A stretch of DNA of 64,000 bases from Neolewinella maritima (GTDB lineage: Bacteria; Bacteroidota; Bacteroidia; Chitinophagales; Saprospiraceae). Under the pieces are notes generated by a model. That model worked only from the letters and a program-made list of their open reading frames with translations. It ran no database searches and had not been told where the DNA came from. How positions within the stretch are numbered: the stretch's first letter is position 1; every line of letters begins with the position of its first letter. The translations under genes were made by a program, and so were the position numbers. Location: NCBI RefSeq assembly GCF_923081025.1, contig NZ_CAKLPZ010000003.1, forward strand, positions 372,001-436,000. Direction: 5' to 3'. Shown in pieces: positions 16,280 to 25,225 of this stretch.

Positions 16280-16287
16280 TAAAGGTA
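16280..16287 (-). promoter_or_regulatory. -7-like box TACCTTTA before DUF92 gene
   Basis: TACCTTTA-GGC-ATG: seven of eight bases match TAnnTTTG and the first T is 11 bases from the ATG, so a start of transcription at or next to the A of ATG is expected. Same geometry as the boxes before folA and the 55488 gene. Confidence 0.4.
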
Positions 16288-16290
16288 GGC

Positions 16291-16980
16291 CTAGCTGCCC
16301 TTGGCGATCCGCTTCTGCTCCATATTGCTGTCGTAGATGCAGTAGGCGTCGTACTTGGCGCGGTCGGTTTCGGCCCAGATGTCCTTGCCGATGTCGCAGA
16401 CCTTGATGAGCTCGTCGTAGATCAGGTTGCCGAGATCGATGCGGGATTCTACGCTGATGTCGCGGTCGGCGACCTTATCCTGCTGGATGTTCATGGACAG
16501 CTCGAAGGCCTTGCAGGCCTGGGCGAGGCGTTCGAGGTGAGTCTCGTTGAGACCGGTATCGGCCAGGAAATCCCACTGCGCGCGGGCTACGCGGATGACG
16601 CGGCGGCCGCAGAACAGCAGCTGGGCGTCGGTCATATCACCCATTTTGGCGGTGCCGAACTTGCGGTAGCGGCCCGTGCGGTTGCTGAAGGCCATGCGCA
16701 CGCGGGTCATGACGGAGCGGATGGCGTGCTGCAGTTTTTCCGCCGCTTCGTACTTCTTGTCGGTGACGACCATCTGGTCGCCGAGCAGCTCGTCGTCGTC
16801 CGGCATACCCACGAAGCGTTGGCAGCGGTCGTGGAAGCCCTTCAGGCGGTGGGAGTCGTACTCGTAGCCGGCCTTGAAGTGCTCGAGGTCGCGCTTGGCC
16901 AGGCGGATCGCGTCCATGGCCATCTGGTAGAGGTCGGCGTCCGGGAAGTTATACTTCCGGTTTACTTTTTGCTTTTTCAT
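16291..16980 (-). CDS. Conserved-looking helical protein of unknown function
   Basis: 229 residues, no signal peptide, mostly amphipathic helices: a basic start (MKKQKVNRKYNFPDADLYQMAMDAI), then AIRLAKRDLEHFKAGYEYDSHRLKGFHDRC, AEKLQHAIRSVMTRVRMAFSN, and a second half with FLADTGLNETHLERLAQAC and a long C-terminal helix. The two halves look like an antiparallel four-helix bundle with several aromatic and arginine residues at regular spacing. I do not recognise the family. It has one of the best promoters in the window (17004-17035) and thus is probably a well-expressed gene. Confidence 0.75.
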   Translation of the reverse strand: MKKQKVNRKYNFPDADLYQMAMDAIRLAKRDLEHFKAGYEYDSHRLKGFHDRCQRFVGMPDDDELLGDQMVVTDKKYEAAEKLQHAIRSVMTRVRMAFSNRTGRYRKFGTAKMGDMTDAQLLFCGRRVIRVARAQWDFLADTGLNETHLERLAQACKAFELSMNIQQDKVADRDISVESRIDLGNLIYDELIKVCDIGKDIWAETDRAKYDAYCIYDSNMEQKRIAKGS

Positions 16981-17003
16981 CGGAGTGGCACGCAGTAAGA
17001 AAC

Positions 17004-17035
17004 CAAAAGTAAGCTACGCAGATGAATAAAACAAA
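17004..17035 (-). promoter_or_regulatory. Promoter TTTG-N20-TACTTTTG
   Basis: On the minus strand TTTG (17032-17035) is followed after 20 bases by TACTTTTG (17004-17011), a full match to the Bacteroidota -33/-7 consensus. The predicted start is near 16999, giving a leader of about 19 bases to the ATG at 16980. Confidence 0.65.
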
Positions 17036-17082
17036 TTGTGTTTATCATGATCCTGAGTATACCAGCTTAAGGGGATAAACGA

Positions 17083-17139
17083 ACCAGGGCCGGCACCCGC
17101 GTGGATACCAGCCCTGGCTGAATGGCTCCCTGGGGGAGC
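17083..17139 (-). terminator. Candidate terminator hairpins downstream of rplY
   Basis: Just after the rplY stop, two G+C-rich stems lie in a row: GCTCCC-TGG-GGGAGC (17125-17139) and CCAGGGC/GCCCTGG (17084-17117, long loop). There is no clear T-run, so this is only a plausible 3' end. Confidence 0.35.
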
Positions 17140-17149
17140 GAATAGTTGT

Positions 17150-17782
17150 CTAAGCCTCCTCGGTAGCGGGCGCTTTGGCGGCCACCTTGGCCTCCTGCTC
17201 CGTAGCCTTCTTCTCGGCCGTAGCGGCGGAACGCAGGGCGCGGGGTACTTCTACCGTAGCGACGGGCTGTCCACCCGGGTTCATGATCTCGACGCCTTCC
17301 ATGGGCGCGATGTCGCGTACCCGGATGCTGTCGCCGAGCTCGAGCTCGCTGATGTCGAGGGTTAGGTTGTCGACCAGGTGCTCCGGGGTGGTTTTGATCT
17401 TGATCCGGCGGACCGAGACTTGCAGCTTACCACCACCGCGTACGCCCGGGCTGGTGCCCTTGAAGGTGACGGGTACCTGTACCTTGATGCTGCGGCCGTC
17501 TTCCAGGGCCAGGAAGTCGATGTGGCGCAGCTCGTCCGTGACGGGGTGGAACTGGTAGTCCTTGACGATGGACCGGTAGGTATCGCCGCCTACGCTCACC
17601 TCGGCCAGCTTGAAGTTGGGGGTGTAGATCAGGTCCCGCAGATCCAGGGCCTTGACGGTGAAGTGCTTCGGGCCGCCGATACCGTAAACTACGGCGGGGA
17701 CGAGTCCTGCACGACGCAATTCCTTAGATGACTTTTTGCCTACGGTCTCGCGGAGCTCGCCGCTTACTTTGATGGTTTCCAT
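17150..17782 (-). CDS. rplY: 50S ribosomal protein L25, Ctc/TL5 long form
   Basis: Binds 5S rRNA in the large subunit. This is the two-domain form of about 210 residues: the N-terminal L25 domain (METIKVSGELRETVGKKSSKELRRAGLVPAVVYG) and the C-terminal beta domain (VPVTFKGTSPGVRGGGKLQ, LDISELELGDSIRVRDIA), then an Ala/Lys/Glu-rich tail. The frame extends to 17821 but the METIKV start at 17782 is canonical and is preceded by a TATCTTTG box. It is the first gene of the minus-strand run down to the 12.4-kb gene. Confidence 0.96.
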   Translation of the reverse strand: METIKVSGELRETVGKKSSKELRRAGLVPAVVYGIGGPKHFTVKALDLRDLIYTPNFKLAEVSVGGDTYRSIVKDYQFHPVTDELRHIDFLALEDGRSIKVQVPVTFKGTSPGVRGGGKLQVSVRRIKIKTTPEHLVDNLTLDISELELGDSIRVRDIAPMEGVEIMNPGGQPVATVEVPRALRSAATAEKKATEQEAKVAAKAPATEEA

Positions 17783-17818
17783 ACGATATAACTTTGGCGC
17801 AGTTGCGCTTACGGCCCG

Positions 17819-17826
17819 CAAAGATA
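17819..17826 (-). promoter_or_regulatory. -7 box TATCTTTG of rplY
   Basis: Perfect TAnnTTTG with its first T 44 bases before the rplY ATG. No TTG at the right distance is evident, but the box position in the 192-bp divergent gap with the cytochrome gene supports it. Confidence 0.5.
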
Positions 17827-17974
17827 CGTTGTAGACCGAAGCTAGCGAAGGGCCGGGGCCAAAAAGTTTCCCGCAGCACGATTTTACAACATTGCGGCCC
17901 CCTGGCGTTTCTACTTACCAACCCCTTAACTTACCTTTCCGACCGGTACATATCCGGCAAAAGACCCTCCGATC

Positions 17975-18334
17975 ATGAAAAGGCTCATCCCCCTCTTTGT
18001 ATTCGCTATCATCCTGGCTGCCTGCGGCGGCGGAGAAGAAGCCACCGCCTCCGAAGCCCCCGGCACCACCCCCGCCGTAGCTGAGGCTAAGGATATCGAC
18101 GCCAAAAAAATCTGGAAGATCCGCTGTATCGCCTGCCACGGCCTGTACGGTGATATGGGCACCAATGGCGCGGCCAACCTACAGGAGGCTACCTCCAGCC
18201 TGGACTACCGCATCAACATCATCACCAACGGCAGTGAGAATGGCGTTATGACCGCCTTCGGGGAGATCCTCGACGCCGACGAGATCGAGGCCATGGCCAA
18301 GTACACCATGTCGTTCAACGAAAACCTGAAGTAG
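17975..18334 (+). CDS. Cytochrome c lipoprotein, class I-like
   Basis: 119 residues. The lipobox LAAC (C17) marks a lipoprotein; after a short Ala/Glu-rich linker the haem-binding CIACH motif is at 51-55 (CxxCH), followed by GLYGDMG and a C-terminal helix LDADEIEAMAKYTMSF; the methionine in NGVMTAFGEILD is a candidate axial ligand. This small monohaem domain would sit on the periplasmic face of a membrane and shuttle electrons. A TACCTTTC box lies at 17932-17939. The next gene, anmK, begins 8 bp after the stop. Confidence 0.9.
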   Translation: MKRLIPLFVFAIILAACGGGEEATASEAPGTTPAVAEAKDIDAKKIWKIRCIACHGLYGDMGTNGAANLQEATSSLDYRINIITNGSENGVMTAFGEILDADEIEAMAKYTMSFNENLK

Positions 18335-18342
18335 TCCGGCCG

Positions 18343-19446
18343 GTGCGTCCCGTCCGGTATACTGTGCTCGGCATCATGTCGGGCAGCTCCCTCGACGGAC
18401 TCGATCTGGCCTGCTGCAGCTTCACGCTTGCCGCCCGCCCACCGCTGCATATTGCCGACTGGTCTATCGACGCCGCCACTACCATTGCCTACCCCCCTGA
18501 GTGGAAGGAGCGGCTACGGCAGGCTACCACACTTACCACTCCCCAGACCTGCGAGCTACATGCTGCGCTGGGTACCTATATCGGCCAGCAGGCCGCTACC
18601 TTCCTGACCCAACATCCTGAGCTACGCCCTACCCTCGTGGGCTGTCACGGCCACACGACCCATCATGATCCAGCCCAGGGCTATTCCATCCAGCTGGGTG
18701 ACGGGGCACACATCGCCCGCCAGCTACAGCTGCCCGTAGTCACTGAGCTGCGCAGTGCCGATATCGCGGCGGGCGGACAGGGCGCACCCCTCGCCCCCGT
18801 AGCCGATCGCTACCTCTTTCCTACCCACCAGGCCTTCCTCAACCTAGGGGGCATCGCCAACTTCAGCATTCGTACGGCCGGCGATCAGTTCGTCGCCGGC
18901 GACGTGACCGGCTGCTGTCAAATCCTGGACCGGCTGGCCGCCGAACGGGGTCTGGCCTACGATGCAGGTGGCGCATTGGCCCGCAGTGGAAACTGGCTAC
19001 CGCAGCTAGCAGATTCCCTCGACACCCTGCCGTACCACCGGCAGCCCTACCCCAAGTCGCTCAGCAACCAGTGGGTCGTGCAGCAGCTCTGGCCGCTTGT
19101 ACGTGACACCCAGGCGTCCGTGCCGGACCGGCTCCACACATTTACCACCTGGTTGGCCCGTACGATCGCCCACGACCTGCTACAAGTAAGTGCGGGCGCG
19201 GCCGCCGGTGCGCAGCAATTGCTGGTGAGCGGAGGCGGGGCCCGCAATACGTTCCTCGTCGATCAACTTACTGCGGCGCTCCAGCCGATGCGCGTCGCGG
19301 TAGCCGACGGGCTGGCCGGCGACTACAAAGAAGCAGCCCTGATCGCGCTCTGTGCTCTGCTGCGGCAGCAGGGCTTGCCCAACAGTCTGGCCTCCGCTAC
19401 CGGAGCACGCCACGACACCATCAACGGCGCCCTGCATGCCGCCTAA
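18343..19446 (+). CDS. anmK: Anhydro-N-acetylmuramic acid kinase
   Basis: AnmK phosphorylates and opens 1,6-anhydro-MurNAc released from peptidoglycan turnover, giving MurNAc-6-phosphate. The 367-residue chain shows the ATP-binding GIMSGSSLDGLDLA near its start, GCHGHTTHHDP, the FLNLGGIANFS phosphate-binding block and the GDVTGCCQILDRLA region, and LLVSGGGARNTFL near the C-terminus. GTG 18343 puts the start at the usual distance before GIMSG. Its last 11 bases overlap the next gene. Confidence 0.95.
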   Translation: MRPVRYTVLGIMSGSSLDGLDLACCSFTLAARPPLHIADWSIDAATTIAYPPEWKERLRQATTLTTPQTCELHAALGTYIGQQAATFLTQHPELRPTLVGCHGHTTHHDPAQGYSIQLGDGAHIARQLQLPVVTELRSADIAAGGQGAPLAPVADRYLFPTHQAFLNLGGIANFSIRTAGDQFVAGDVTGCCQILDRLAAERGLAYDAGGALARSGNWLPQLADSLDTLPYHRQPYPKSLSNQWVVQQLWPLVRDTQASVPDRLHTFTTWLARTIAHDLLQVSAGAAAGAQQLLVSGGGARNTFLVDQLTAALQPMRVAVADGLAGDYKEAALIALCALLRQQGLPNSLASATGARHDTINGALHAA

Positions 19447-20464
19447 GCTCCTGCTCACCGGCGCGACCGGCTTCATCGGGTACTACCTCTCCCATGCCCT
19501 GGCAGCAGCTGGCCGACCCTTTCGGGCCCTGGTGCGGACTACCTCCGACACCGCCATACTCCGTGAACTGGGAGAGTGGTGTACCCTGGTTGAGGGTGAT
19601 GTGAACGACCCCGAGAGCGTGTACGACGCGCTGAACGGGATAGACACGGTCATTCACGCGGCCGCCCTGGTGTCCTTTCAATCCGGCGATGAAGACCGGC
19701 TGATGAGGGTCAACGCGGAGGGCACGGCCAATGTGGTCAATATGATGTTAGAGGCGGGTACCCGGCGGCTGGTCTACCTCAGTTCCGTAGCCGCGCTACA
19801 ACGTGTAGATGGCGGACCCATTACCGGACTGGCCGACCACTGGCCCCTGGAAGAGCCCAATACCCCCTACGCCCGCTCGAAGTTTGCCGCGGAGCGTGAG
19901 GCCTGGCGCGGGCAGGCCGAGGGACTATCGGTCGCGGCCGCCTATCCGTCTACCGTACTCGGTGCCGGTGACTGGAACGGATCGAACACCCCCTCCCTAT
20001 GGCGACGCGCCGCGGATGGTGCCAGCCTGTACCCCGGGGGCACGGCTGGCTTCGTCGACGTGCGCGACGTGGCCTACGGCATCCTCTCGCTGCTGGATCG
20101 TGACGTAGATAGGGAGCGCTTCTTACTGTCTGCCGAAAACAGCAGCTGGCGGGAGGTACTCGCGGCCATTGCCGGTAGCGTAGGGGGGACGCCGCCGCGC
20201 TACGGCCTGGCGGCCTGGCAGTCAGCCATGCTCTGGCCCCTGGAGCACCTACGGGCAAAGGTGACCGATGGCACACCCCTCATCACCCAGGCGACCCACC
20301 GCAATGCACAGGCGGTATTCCGCTACGACGGGAGTCACTATCCTGCCGTTACCGGCCACGACTACATCCCCCTTGCGGAGACGATCAGGGAGACGGGGCA
20401 GGCCTTTCGGATGAGTCAGCGGATGGGGGAGGGGCTACCGGCTACCTACCTGCCGCTGCGGTGA
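19436..20464 (+). CDS. NAD-dependent epimerase/dehydratase (extended SDR)
   Basis: The first strand and Rossmann motif LLLTGATGFIGYYL open the protein, followed by VEGDVNDPESVYDALNGIDTVIHAAALVSF, the SSVAAL strand and the catalytic YARSKFAAE (YxxxK). The 342-residue chain resembles the dihydroflavonol-reductase-like SDRs common in Bacteroidota. ATG 19436 is preferred over the longer frame because it begins on the nucleotide-binding strand and overlaps anmK by only 11 bp, as in a coupled operon. The substrate cannot be told from sequence. Confidence 0.88.
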   Translation: MPPKLLLTGATGFIGYYLSHALAAAGRPFRALVRTTSDTAILRELGEWCTLVEGDVNDPESVYDALNGIDTVIHAAALVSFQSGDEDRLMRVNAEGTANVVNMMLEAGTRRLVYLSSVAALQRVDGGPITGLADHWPLEEPNTPYARSKFAAEREAWRGQAEGLSVAAAYPSTVLGAGDWNGSNTPSLWRRAADGASLYPGGTAGFVDVRDVAYGILSLLDRDVDRERFLLSAENSSWREVLAAIAGSVGGTPPRYGLAAWQSAMLWPLEHLRAKVTDGTPLITQATHRNAQAVFRYDGSHYPAVTGHDYIPLAETIRETGQAFRMSQRMGEGLPATYLPLR

Positions 20465-20495
20465 CTGCGGGCTAAGCCGTTTCTTTGTGCTGCCT

Positions 20496-21314
20496 ATGCC
20501 GACCTTCTTCGCCTCCGATTTTCACCTTGGGACCGATGCCCGCGACACGAGTCTGGTGCGGGAACGCAAGCTGGTAGCCTGGCTCGATCACTGTGTGGCC
20601 GAGGGGGCGGACGCCATCTACCTGGTCGGAGACCTCTTCGAGTTCTGGTTCGAGTGGCAGCAGGCGGTGCCGCGCGGCTACGTACGCTTCCTGGGTAAGC
20701 TGGCCGAACTGACCGACCGGGGCCTACTGGTGTACGTATTCACCGGCAACCACGACATGTGGATGCACGACTATCTGGAGCAGGAAACGGGCGTTACCCT
20801 GTACCGCGAACCGGTGATCCACGAGATCTACGGCCGGCGAGTCCTTATCGGGCACGGTGACGGGCTAGGACCCGGAGATCGGGGCTACAAGCGGCTGAAA
20901 AAAGTCATCAACGCACCCTGGGCCAGGTGGCTCTACGGCCGCTTGCATCCCAACCTGGCCGTGCAGCTAGCCATGTACTTCAGTAGCAAGAGCCGCGAAA
21001 GCCAGCCGTCCAGAGAGGTGTTCCTGGGGCCGGACCGCGAGTGGCTGGTGGCCTACAGCGAGCGCAAACTGCGCGAATATCCGGACTTAGCCTACTGTAT
21101 CTTCGGCCACCGCCACCTGCCCATTGACTACACGCTTTCCGACAACAAAGCCCGCTACATCAACCTCGGGGAGTGGCTCAACGCCTACACCTACTTGCGT
21201 ATGGACCCACAGCAGGCCGAGCTGCTCTCCTGGCAATCCGCCGCACCTGCCCCCGGCAACCCCACCACCAATCGGGCGCGCGCACCCCTGCCGTCGGTCG
21301 GCCCCGGGCGGTAA
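20496..21314 (+). CDS. lpxH: UDP-2,3-diacylglucosamine diphosphatase LpxH-like
   Basis: Calcineurin-like phosphoesterase that removes UMP from UDP-2,3-diacylglucosamine in lipid A synthesis. All metallophosphatase motifs are seen: DFHLG (first Asp/His), GDLFEFW, GNHDMW, GHGDGLGPGD and GHRHLP. The 272-residue chain has a Pro/Ala-rich low-complexity tail after residue 245 that is unlikely to be catalytic. The GTG at 20487 is in frame, but ATG 20496 (MPTFFASDFHLG) is the better start. It lies 31 bp after the epimerase gene. Confidence 0.92.
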   Translation: MPTFFASDFHLGTDARDTSLVRERKLVAWLDHCVAEGADAIYLVGDLFEFWFEWQQAVPRGYVRFLGKLAELTDRGLLVYVFTGNHDMWMHDYLEQETGVTLYREPVIHEIYGRRVLIGHGDGLGPGDRGYKRLKKVINAPWARWLYGRLHPNLAVQLAMYFSSKSRESQPSREVFLGPDREWLVAYSERKLREYPDLAYCIFGHRHLPIDYTLSDNKARYINLGEWLNAYTYLRMDPQQAELLSWQSAAPAPGNPTTNRARAPLPSVGPGR

Positions 21315-21374
21315 AAAAGGCCTATCTTGACAGCCCTAACCAGCGACTAACCACCGCGCTATAAACCTATTGTC

Positions 21375-23744
21375 TTGGCTTTAAAAGAACCGGAACTACG
21401 ACCCGCCGATTTTCGAAAAATTCCGGAATCGGACTACGAACGTGCGCTGCACGATTACTACATCTGTCGGCTCAGCCGCGAGCTTAGCAATATTATCCGC
21501 AAGGACGTCCTTAGCGGCCGGGCCAAGTTCGGTGTCAGCGACGACGGCAAGGAGCTCTACCAGATCGCCATGGCCCGCGCCATTCAGAACGGCGACTGGC
21601 GCGCAGACTACTACCGCGGCCACACCCTTCTCCTGGCCCTGGATCTGGCCACCCCCGAGCAATTGCTGGCCCAGTTGTACTCCGATCCAGCCCACGACGC
21701 CTTCAGTGGCGGCCGGCAAATGGGTGGGCACTACGCCAGCCGCACCATCGATGAAAACGGCGAGTGGATCGATACGACGGAGCGCTTCAACCTGAGCAGC
21801 GCCACCTCGCCCACGGCCGGACAAATGGCGCGCGGCCTCGGGCTAGCCTTCGCCAGTAAGGTGTTCCGGCAGCAGCAGGGGGAGCTGCCCACTGCAGGAC
21901 TAAGCACCAATGGCAACGAGATCGCCTGGACCGAGATCGGCGATGCCTCCACCTCCGAGGGGGTGTTCTGGGAGACCATGAATGCGGCCGGTGTAACGGG
22001 CGTACCCATGCTCTGCACGGTGGTGGATGACGGCTATGGCATCTCCGTACCCGTAGAACTACAGACCACCAAGGGTAGCATCAGCAAGGCACTGGCCGGA
22101 TTGACTTACGAAGAAGACAGCAACGGTATCGAGATCTACGCCGTCAAGGGTTGGGACTATCCCGCCCTGGTAGAGCTCTACCCCCGGGTAGCTAAGCGGG
22201 TACGTGAGCTGCACCGGACGGCCCTGGTACACGTCAGCGAACTAACCCAGCCCAACGGACACAGCACCAGTGGCAGCCACGAGCGCTATAAGCCGGCCGA
22301 ACGCCTGGAGTGGGAAAAGACCTGGGACTGTCTGCTACAGTTCCGCCACTACCTACTGGGTGCCGGTATAGCTGATGCCGCGGAGCTAGACGAGCTAGAC
22401 CGCCGCGCTAAGAAGGAGATCGCCGCCGCCCGCCGCCGCGCCTGGGAACAACTCACTGTACCCCGGCAGGCACGCCGTGACGCACTGCTCGCCCTACTGC
22501 CCGCCGAGGGGCAGCGCAGCCCCGAACTCACCGCCCTGGCGAAGGAAATCACCGGTGACAACCTGCCCGTCTCGGAGCTCATCGATGCCGTGCGCCGTTT
22601 ACGTTTCCAGTCGGGCGCAGACTTTCCCGACCAGCTACGCGACTGGCTGCGCGATGCCCAGCAGGACCTCACCGCTACGGTAGGCGGTAACCTGCTCAGC
22701 AATACGCCCCGCTCCCCCCTGCGCCTGGGTGGAATAGCTGCGGCCTACGGGGACACTACCAAGGCCCTACCCGGCTATGAGATATTGCAGCATTACTTCA
22801 ACGCCAAATTTGCCGAGCGGCCCGAACTGTTTGCCTTCGGGGAGGACGTTGGGGAGATCGGAGATGTTAATCAGGGTTTTGCCGGATTGCAGGACCGCTT
22901 CGGTAAGCACCGCATCTTCGACACTGGTATCCGGGAGTGGACCATCGTGGGTCAAGCCATGGGTATGGCCATGCGCGGACTGCGCCCCATCGCCGAGATC
23001 CAGTACCTGGATTACATCTTCTACGCCCTACCGATGCTGACCGACGACGTAGCCACGCTGCGCTGGCGTACGAACGGCATGCAGGCCTGTCCGCTCATCA
23101 TCCGCACCCGCGGCCACCGCCTGGAGGGGGTCTGGCACAGCGGTTCCTACCTGTCGCCCCTCATCGGTAGTCTGCGCGGTATGCACCTCTGCGTTCCCCG
23201 CAATATGGTACAGGCGGCAGGCATGTACAACACGCTGCTGGAGGGCGACGATCCGGCCATCGTGATCGAAGTACTCAATGGCTACCGGCTCCGCGAAAAG
23301 GAGCCTACTAACCTGCTGGAGTTCCGCGTACCCCTAGGCGTACCCGAGCGGTTGCGTAGCGGGACGGACGTCACGCTGGTCACCTACGGGGCCTGCGTAC
23401 GCGTTTGTCTGGAGGCCGCTGAGCTACTAGAAAAATCAGAGATCAGCGTAGAGATCATCGACGTGCAGACCCTGCTCCCCTTCGACCTGGAGCACCGCAT
23501 CGTCAACCACCTTAAGCACACCAACCGCCTACTGATCGTGGATGAGGACGCCCCCGGAGCTACCTCGGCCTACATCGAGCGGCAGATCATCGAAACCCAG
23601 GGCGGATTCCAGTACCTGGACGCCCCGGTGCGCACGCTCACGGCCGCCGTACACCGCCCCGCCTATGCCGACGATGGCAACTACGAAAGTAAGCCGCAGG
23701 TGATGGACGTGGTGGAAGCTGTGGTGGAGCTGGTTGGGTTTTAG
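21375..23744 (+). CDS. Branched-chain 2-oxoacid dehydrogenase E1, alpha and beta fused
   Basis: A 789-residue thiamine-diphosphate enzyme with both E1 halves in one chain. The alpha half (about 1-430) has YYRGHTLLLALDL, GGRQMGGHY and the TPP/Mg motif EIGDASTSEGVFWETMNAAG. A charged helical linker follows. The beta half (about 455-789) has FGEDVGEIGDVNQGFAGLQDRFG, DTGIREWTIVGQAMGMA, and the C-terminal VDVQTLLPFDLE and DEDAPGATSAYIE blocks. Fusion of this kind is common in Bacteroidota. The start is TTG 21375 (MALKEPELRP); a TATCTTGA box lies at 21323. The E2 and E3 subunits are not in the window. Pyruvate or branched-chain oxoacids are both possible substrates. Confidence 0.93.
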   Translation: MALKEPELRPADFRKIPESDYERALHDYYICRLSRELSNIIRKDVLSGRAKFGVSDDGKELYQIAMARAIQNGDWRADYYRGHTLLLALDLATPEQLLAQLYSDPAHDAFSGGRQMGGHYASRTIDENGEWIDTTERFNLSSATSPTAGQMARGLGLAFASKVFRQQQGELPTAGLSTNGNEIAWTEIGDASTSEGVFWETMNAAGVTGVPMLCTVVDDGYGISVPVELQTTKGSISKALAGLTYEEDSNGIEIYAVKGWDYPALVELYPRVAKRVRELHRTALVHVSELTQPNGHSTSGSHERYKPAERLEWEKTWDCLLQFRHYLLGAGIADAAELDELDRRAKKEIAAARRRAWEQLTVPRQARRDALLALLPAEGQRSPELTALAKEITGDNLPVSELIDAVRRLRFQSGADFPDQLRDWLRDAQQDLTATVGGNLLSNTPRSPLRLGGIAAAYGDTTKALPGYEILQHYFNAKFAERPELFAFGEDVGEIGDVNQGFAGLQDRFGKHRIFDTGIREWTIVGQAMGMAMRGLRPIAEIQYLDYIFYALPMLTDDVATLRWRTNGMQACPLIIRTRGHRLEGVWHSGSYLSPLIGSLRGMHLCVPRNMVQAAGMYNTLLEGDDPAIVIEVLNGYRLREKEPTNLLEFRVPLGVPERLRSGTDVTLVTYGACVRVCLEAAELLEKSEISVEIIDVQTLLPFDLEHRIVNHLKHTNRLLIVDEDAPGATSAYIERQIIETQGGFQYLDAPVRTLTAAVHRPAYADDGNYESKPQVMDVVEAVVELVGF

Positions 23745-23748
23745 GTTA

Positions 23749-23870
23749 AACACGGATTACGCGGATTCTTTGCACGGATTACTTCACAGAGTATAGGGCG
23801 TGCCGCCTGGTACAACAAATAATCTGTGCTTAATCCGTGCCCCAATTCGTGTAATCTGTGTTTAAAACTA
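23749..23870. repeat. Imperfect long inverted repeat of ATCCGTG family between convergent genes
   Basis: Two arms of about 48 bases, 23749-23793 and 23821-23870, are near reverse complements (TTAAACACGGATTACGCGGATT versus the complement of AATCTGTGTTTAA-type sequence) and surround a 27-base centre. The element fills the gap between two convergent stop codons, overlaps the stop of the APP1 gene and could serve as a terminator for both. It is related to the repeats at 7941 and 52402. Confidence 0.8.
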
Positions 23871-24926
23871 CACGATCCACCCATTAGCCCGGGCATGCTC
23901 CGCGGCCTCTTCGTAGCTGCTAACGAGTTTTACATTAATGGTACTGATATCCTCGATCAGGTCTTCGATGCGCTGCGCGCGCTTTTCGTGCTGTACGTCG
24001 CGGATGTAGATACAGAGGATGCGGTCGGGGTTATTCTTGGCGGCTTCCAGGTAGATGTCCGTGTCGTGTTCGCCGCTGTCGCCCAGGAGGATGAAGGGGA
24101 GGTGGGGGTAGGTAGACAGGATCTTATCGACCATATCGGCCTTATGGGTTTGGTAGGATTGTACGGTGTCTTCGGCCGGCAGTCCGAAGTCGCGCAGCAG
24201 CACCGGGCCGCGGGGGAGGTGGTTGAGGTGTAGGAAATCTAGCAGTAGGTCGTAGAGGTTCCAGGGGCTGTTGGAGACGTAGAAGAAGGGGTTAGAGCCC
24301 TTCGCGTCGGGCCCGCCCTGTAGCGCCTCGTAGAAGTCACTTACTCCCTCGAAGGCGTGGCGGTTACCAGCGTTCTTGAGCAGGGTGTGCACCATGGTCT
24401 TCAGTTTGAAGCGGCTGGTCACGTCAGTTTTCAGGATGGTGTCGTCGATGTCGCTAATGATGCCGAACTCGGCTTCGCGGGGTACGATCACGTCGGAGTG
24501 GCTGAGGTGGTCGACCCTTCCATTGAGGGGGGTACGTACTACCCGCACCGATGCTTCCTGCCAGAGCAGATCGTCGAAGTGCGGCGCGTTATCGGGCTCG
24601 CACCTATGCTCAATATGGAAGTAGCCTTCGCTGTCCGTCGTACGCTTGAACACTTCGTTGCCCCAGGTGATCTCCACTTCTGCATCGTCGATCTCACGAC
24701 TGTTGAACCGCTTAAAGTTGTTGACCAGGTTATGAAACAGCTGATCGCGTTCGTCGCGGCCGATACCGCGGTCGCGCAAGACCCGGCCGGTGAGGTAGAG
24801 GTAATCGGGCCGTCCGAAGCCGATGTAGTTGGCTACGTCGATGGGTTTGTCGTGGCCCCAGCGGAGGCGGTCGACGAGGTTGTCCCAGTTGCGGTGAAGT
24901 GTTTTGGTGAGCGTGGTGAGGGCCAT
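23868..24926 (-). CDS. APP1-type phosphatidate phosphatase domain protein (DUF2183)
   Basis: 352 residues. The C-terminal half has the HAD-like motif SDIDDTILKTDVTSRFKLKTM (DxDxT), FFYVSNSPWNLYDLL and ILLGDSGEHDTDIY, the diagnostic order of the APP1 catalytic domain, which in yeast dephosphorylates phosphatidate. The N-terminal half is a beta-rich domain (VEITWGNEVFKRTTDSEGYFHIEH), typical of bacterial members. No signal peptide. ATG 24926 (MALTTLTKTLHRNWDNLVDRLR) fits. A cytoplasmic phospholipid or polyphosphoinositide phosphatase is likely; the bacterial substrate is unproven. Confidence 0.9.
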   Translation of the reverse strand: MALTTLTKTLHRNWDNLVDRLRWGHDKPIDVANYIGFGRPDYLYLTGRVLRDRGIGRDERDQLFHNLVNNFKRFNSREIDDAEVEITWGNEVFKRTTDSEGYFHIEHRCEPDNAPHFDDLLWQEASVRVVRTPLNGRVDHLSHSDVIVPREAEFGIISDIDDTILKTDVTSRFKLKTMVHTLLKNAGNRHAFEGVSDFYEALQGGPDAKGSNPFFYVSNSPWNLYDLLLDFLHLNHLPRGPVLLRDFGLPAEDTVQSYQTHKADMVDKILSTYPHLPFILLGDSGEHDTDIYLEAAKNNPDRILCIYIRDVQHEKRAQRIEDLIEDISTINVKLVSSYEEAAEHARANGWIV

Positions 24927-25225
24927 ATGTAGTTTTTAGCGTGTACTCGGTTTAGCGATGGGGCGCTCCGATTTGTTCGGCCATCCTCTACCATAACTTC
25001 GTTGGTAGTGGCGACCCCGCGCCCTTAGCCCGTGCCACTACTTCGCTGACCCATGCACCTAACCCTAGATGCGACCGTGCTTGACGATCGCTAATAGCGT
25101 GTATAACCGACCTTATTCCAGAAATATGCCTCCCCCAATTGCCCTGTCCTGTTAGATGTGTATACTGCTGCTATCTGTGCCACTCAGACTGCGCAAGCCA
25201 TAGATATACACCTTTACCGGATGCA
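24927..25225. other. Gap between ribA and the APP1 gene
   Basis: 299 bases without a credible gene. It contains an 8-bp inverted repeat GTAGTGGC/GCCACTAC (25005-25012 and 25034-25041, 21-base loop), which with the surrounding ACTTCG could be the terminator of neither or both genes. I see no full promoter consensus. Confidence 0.5.
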
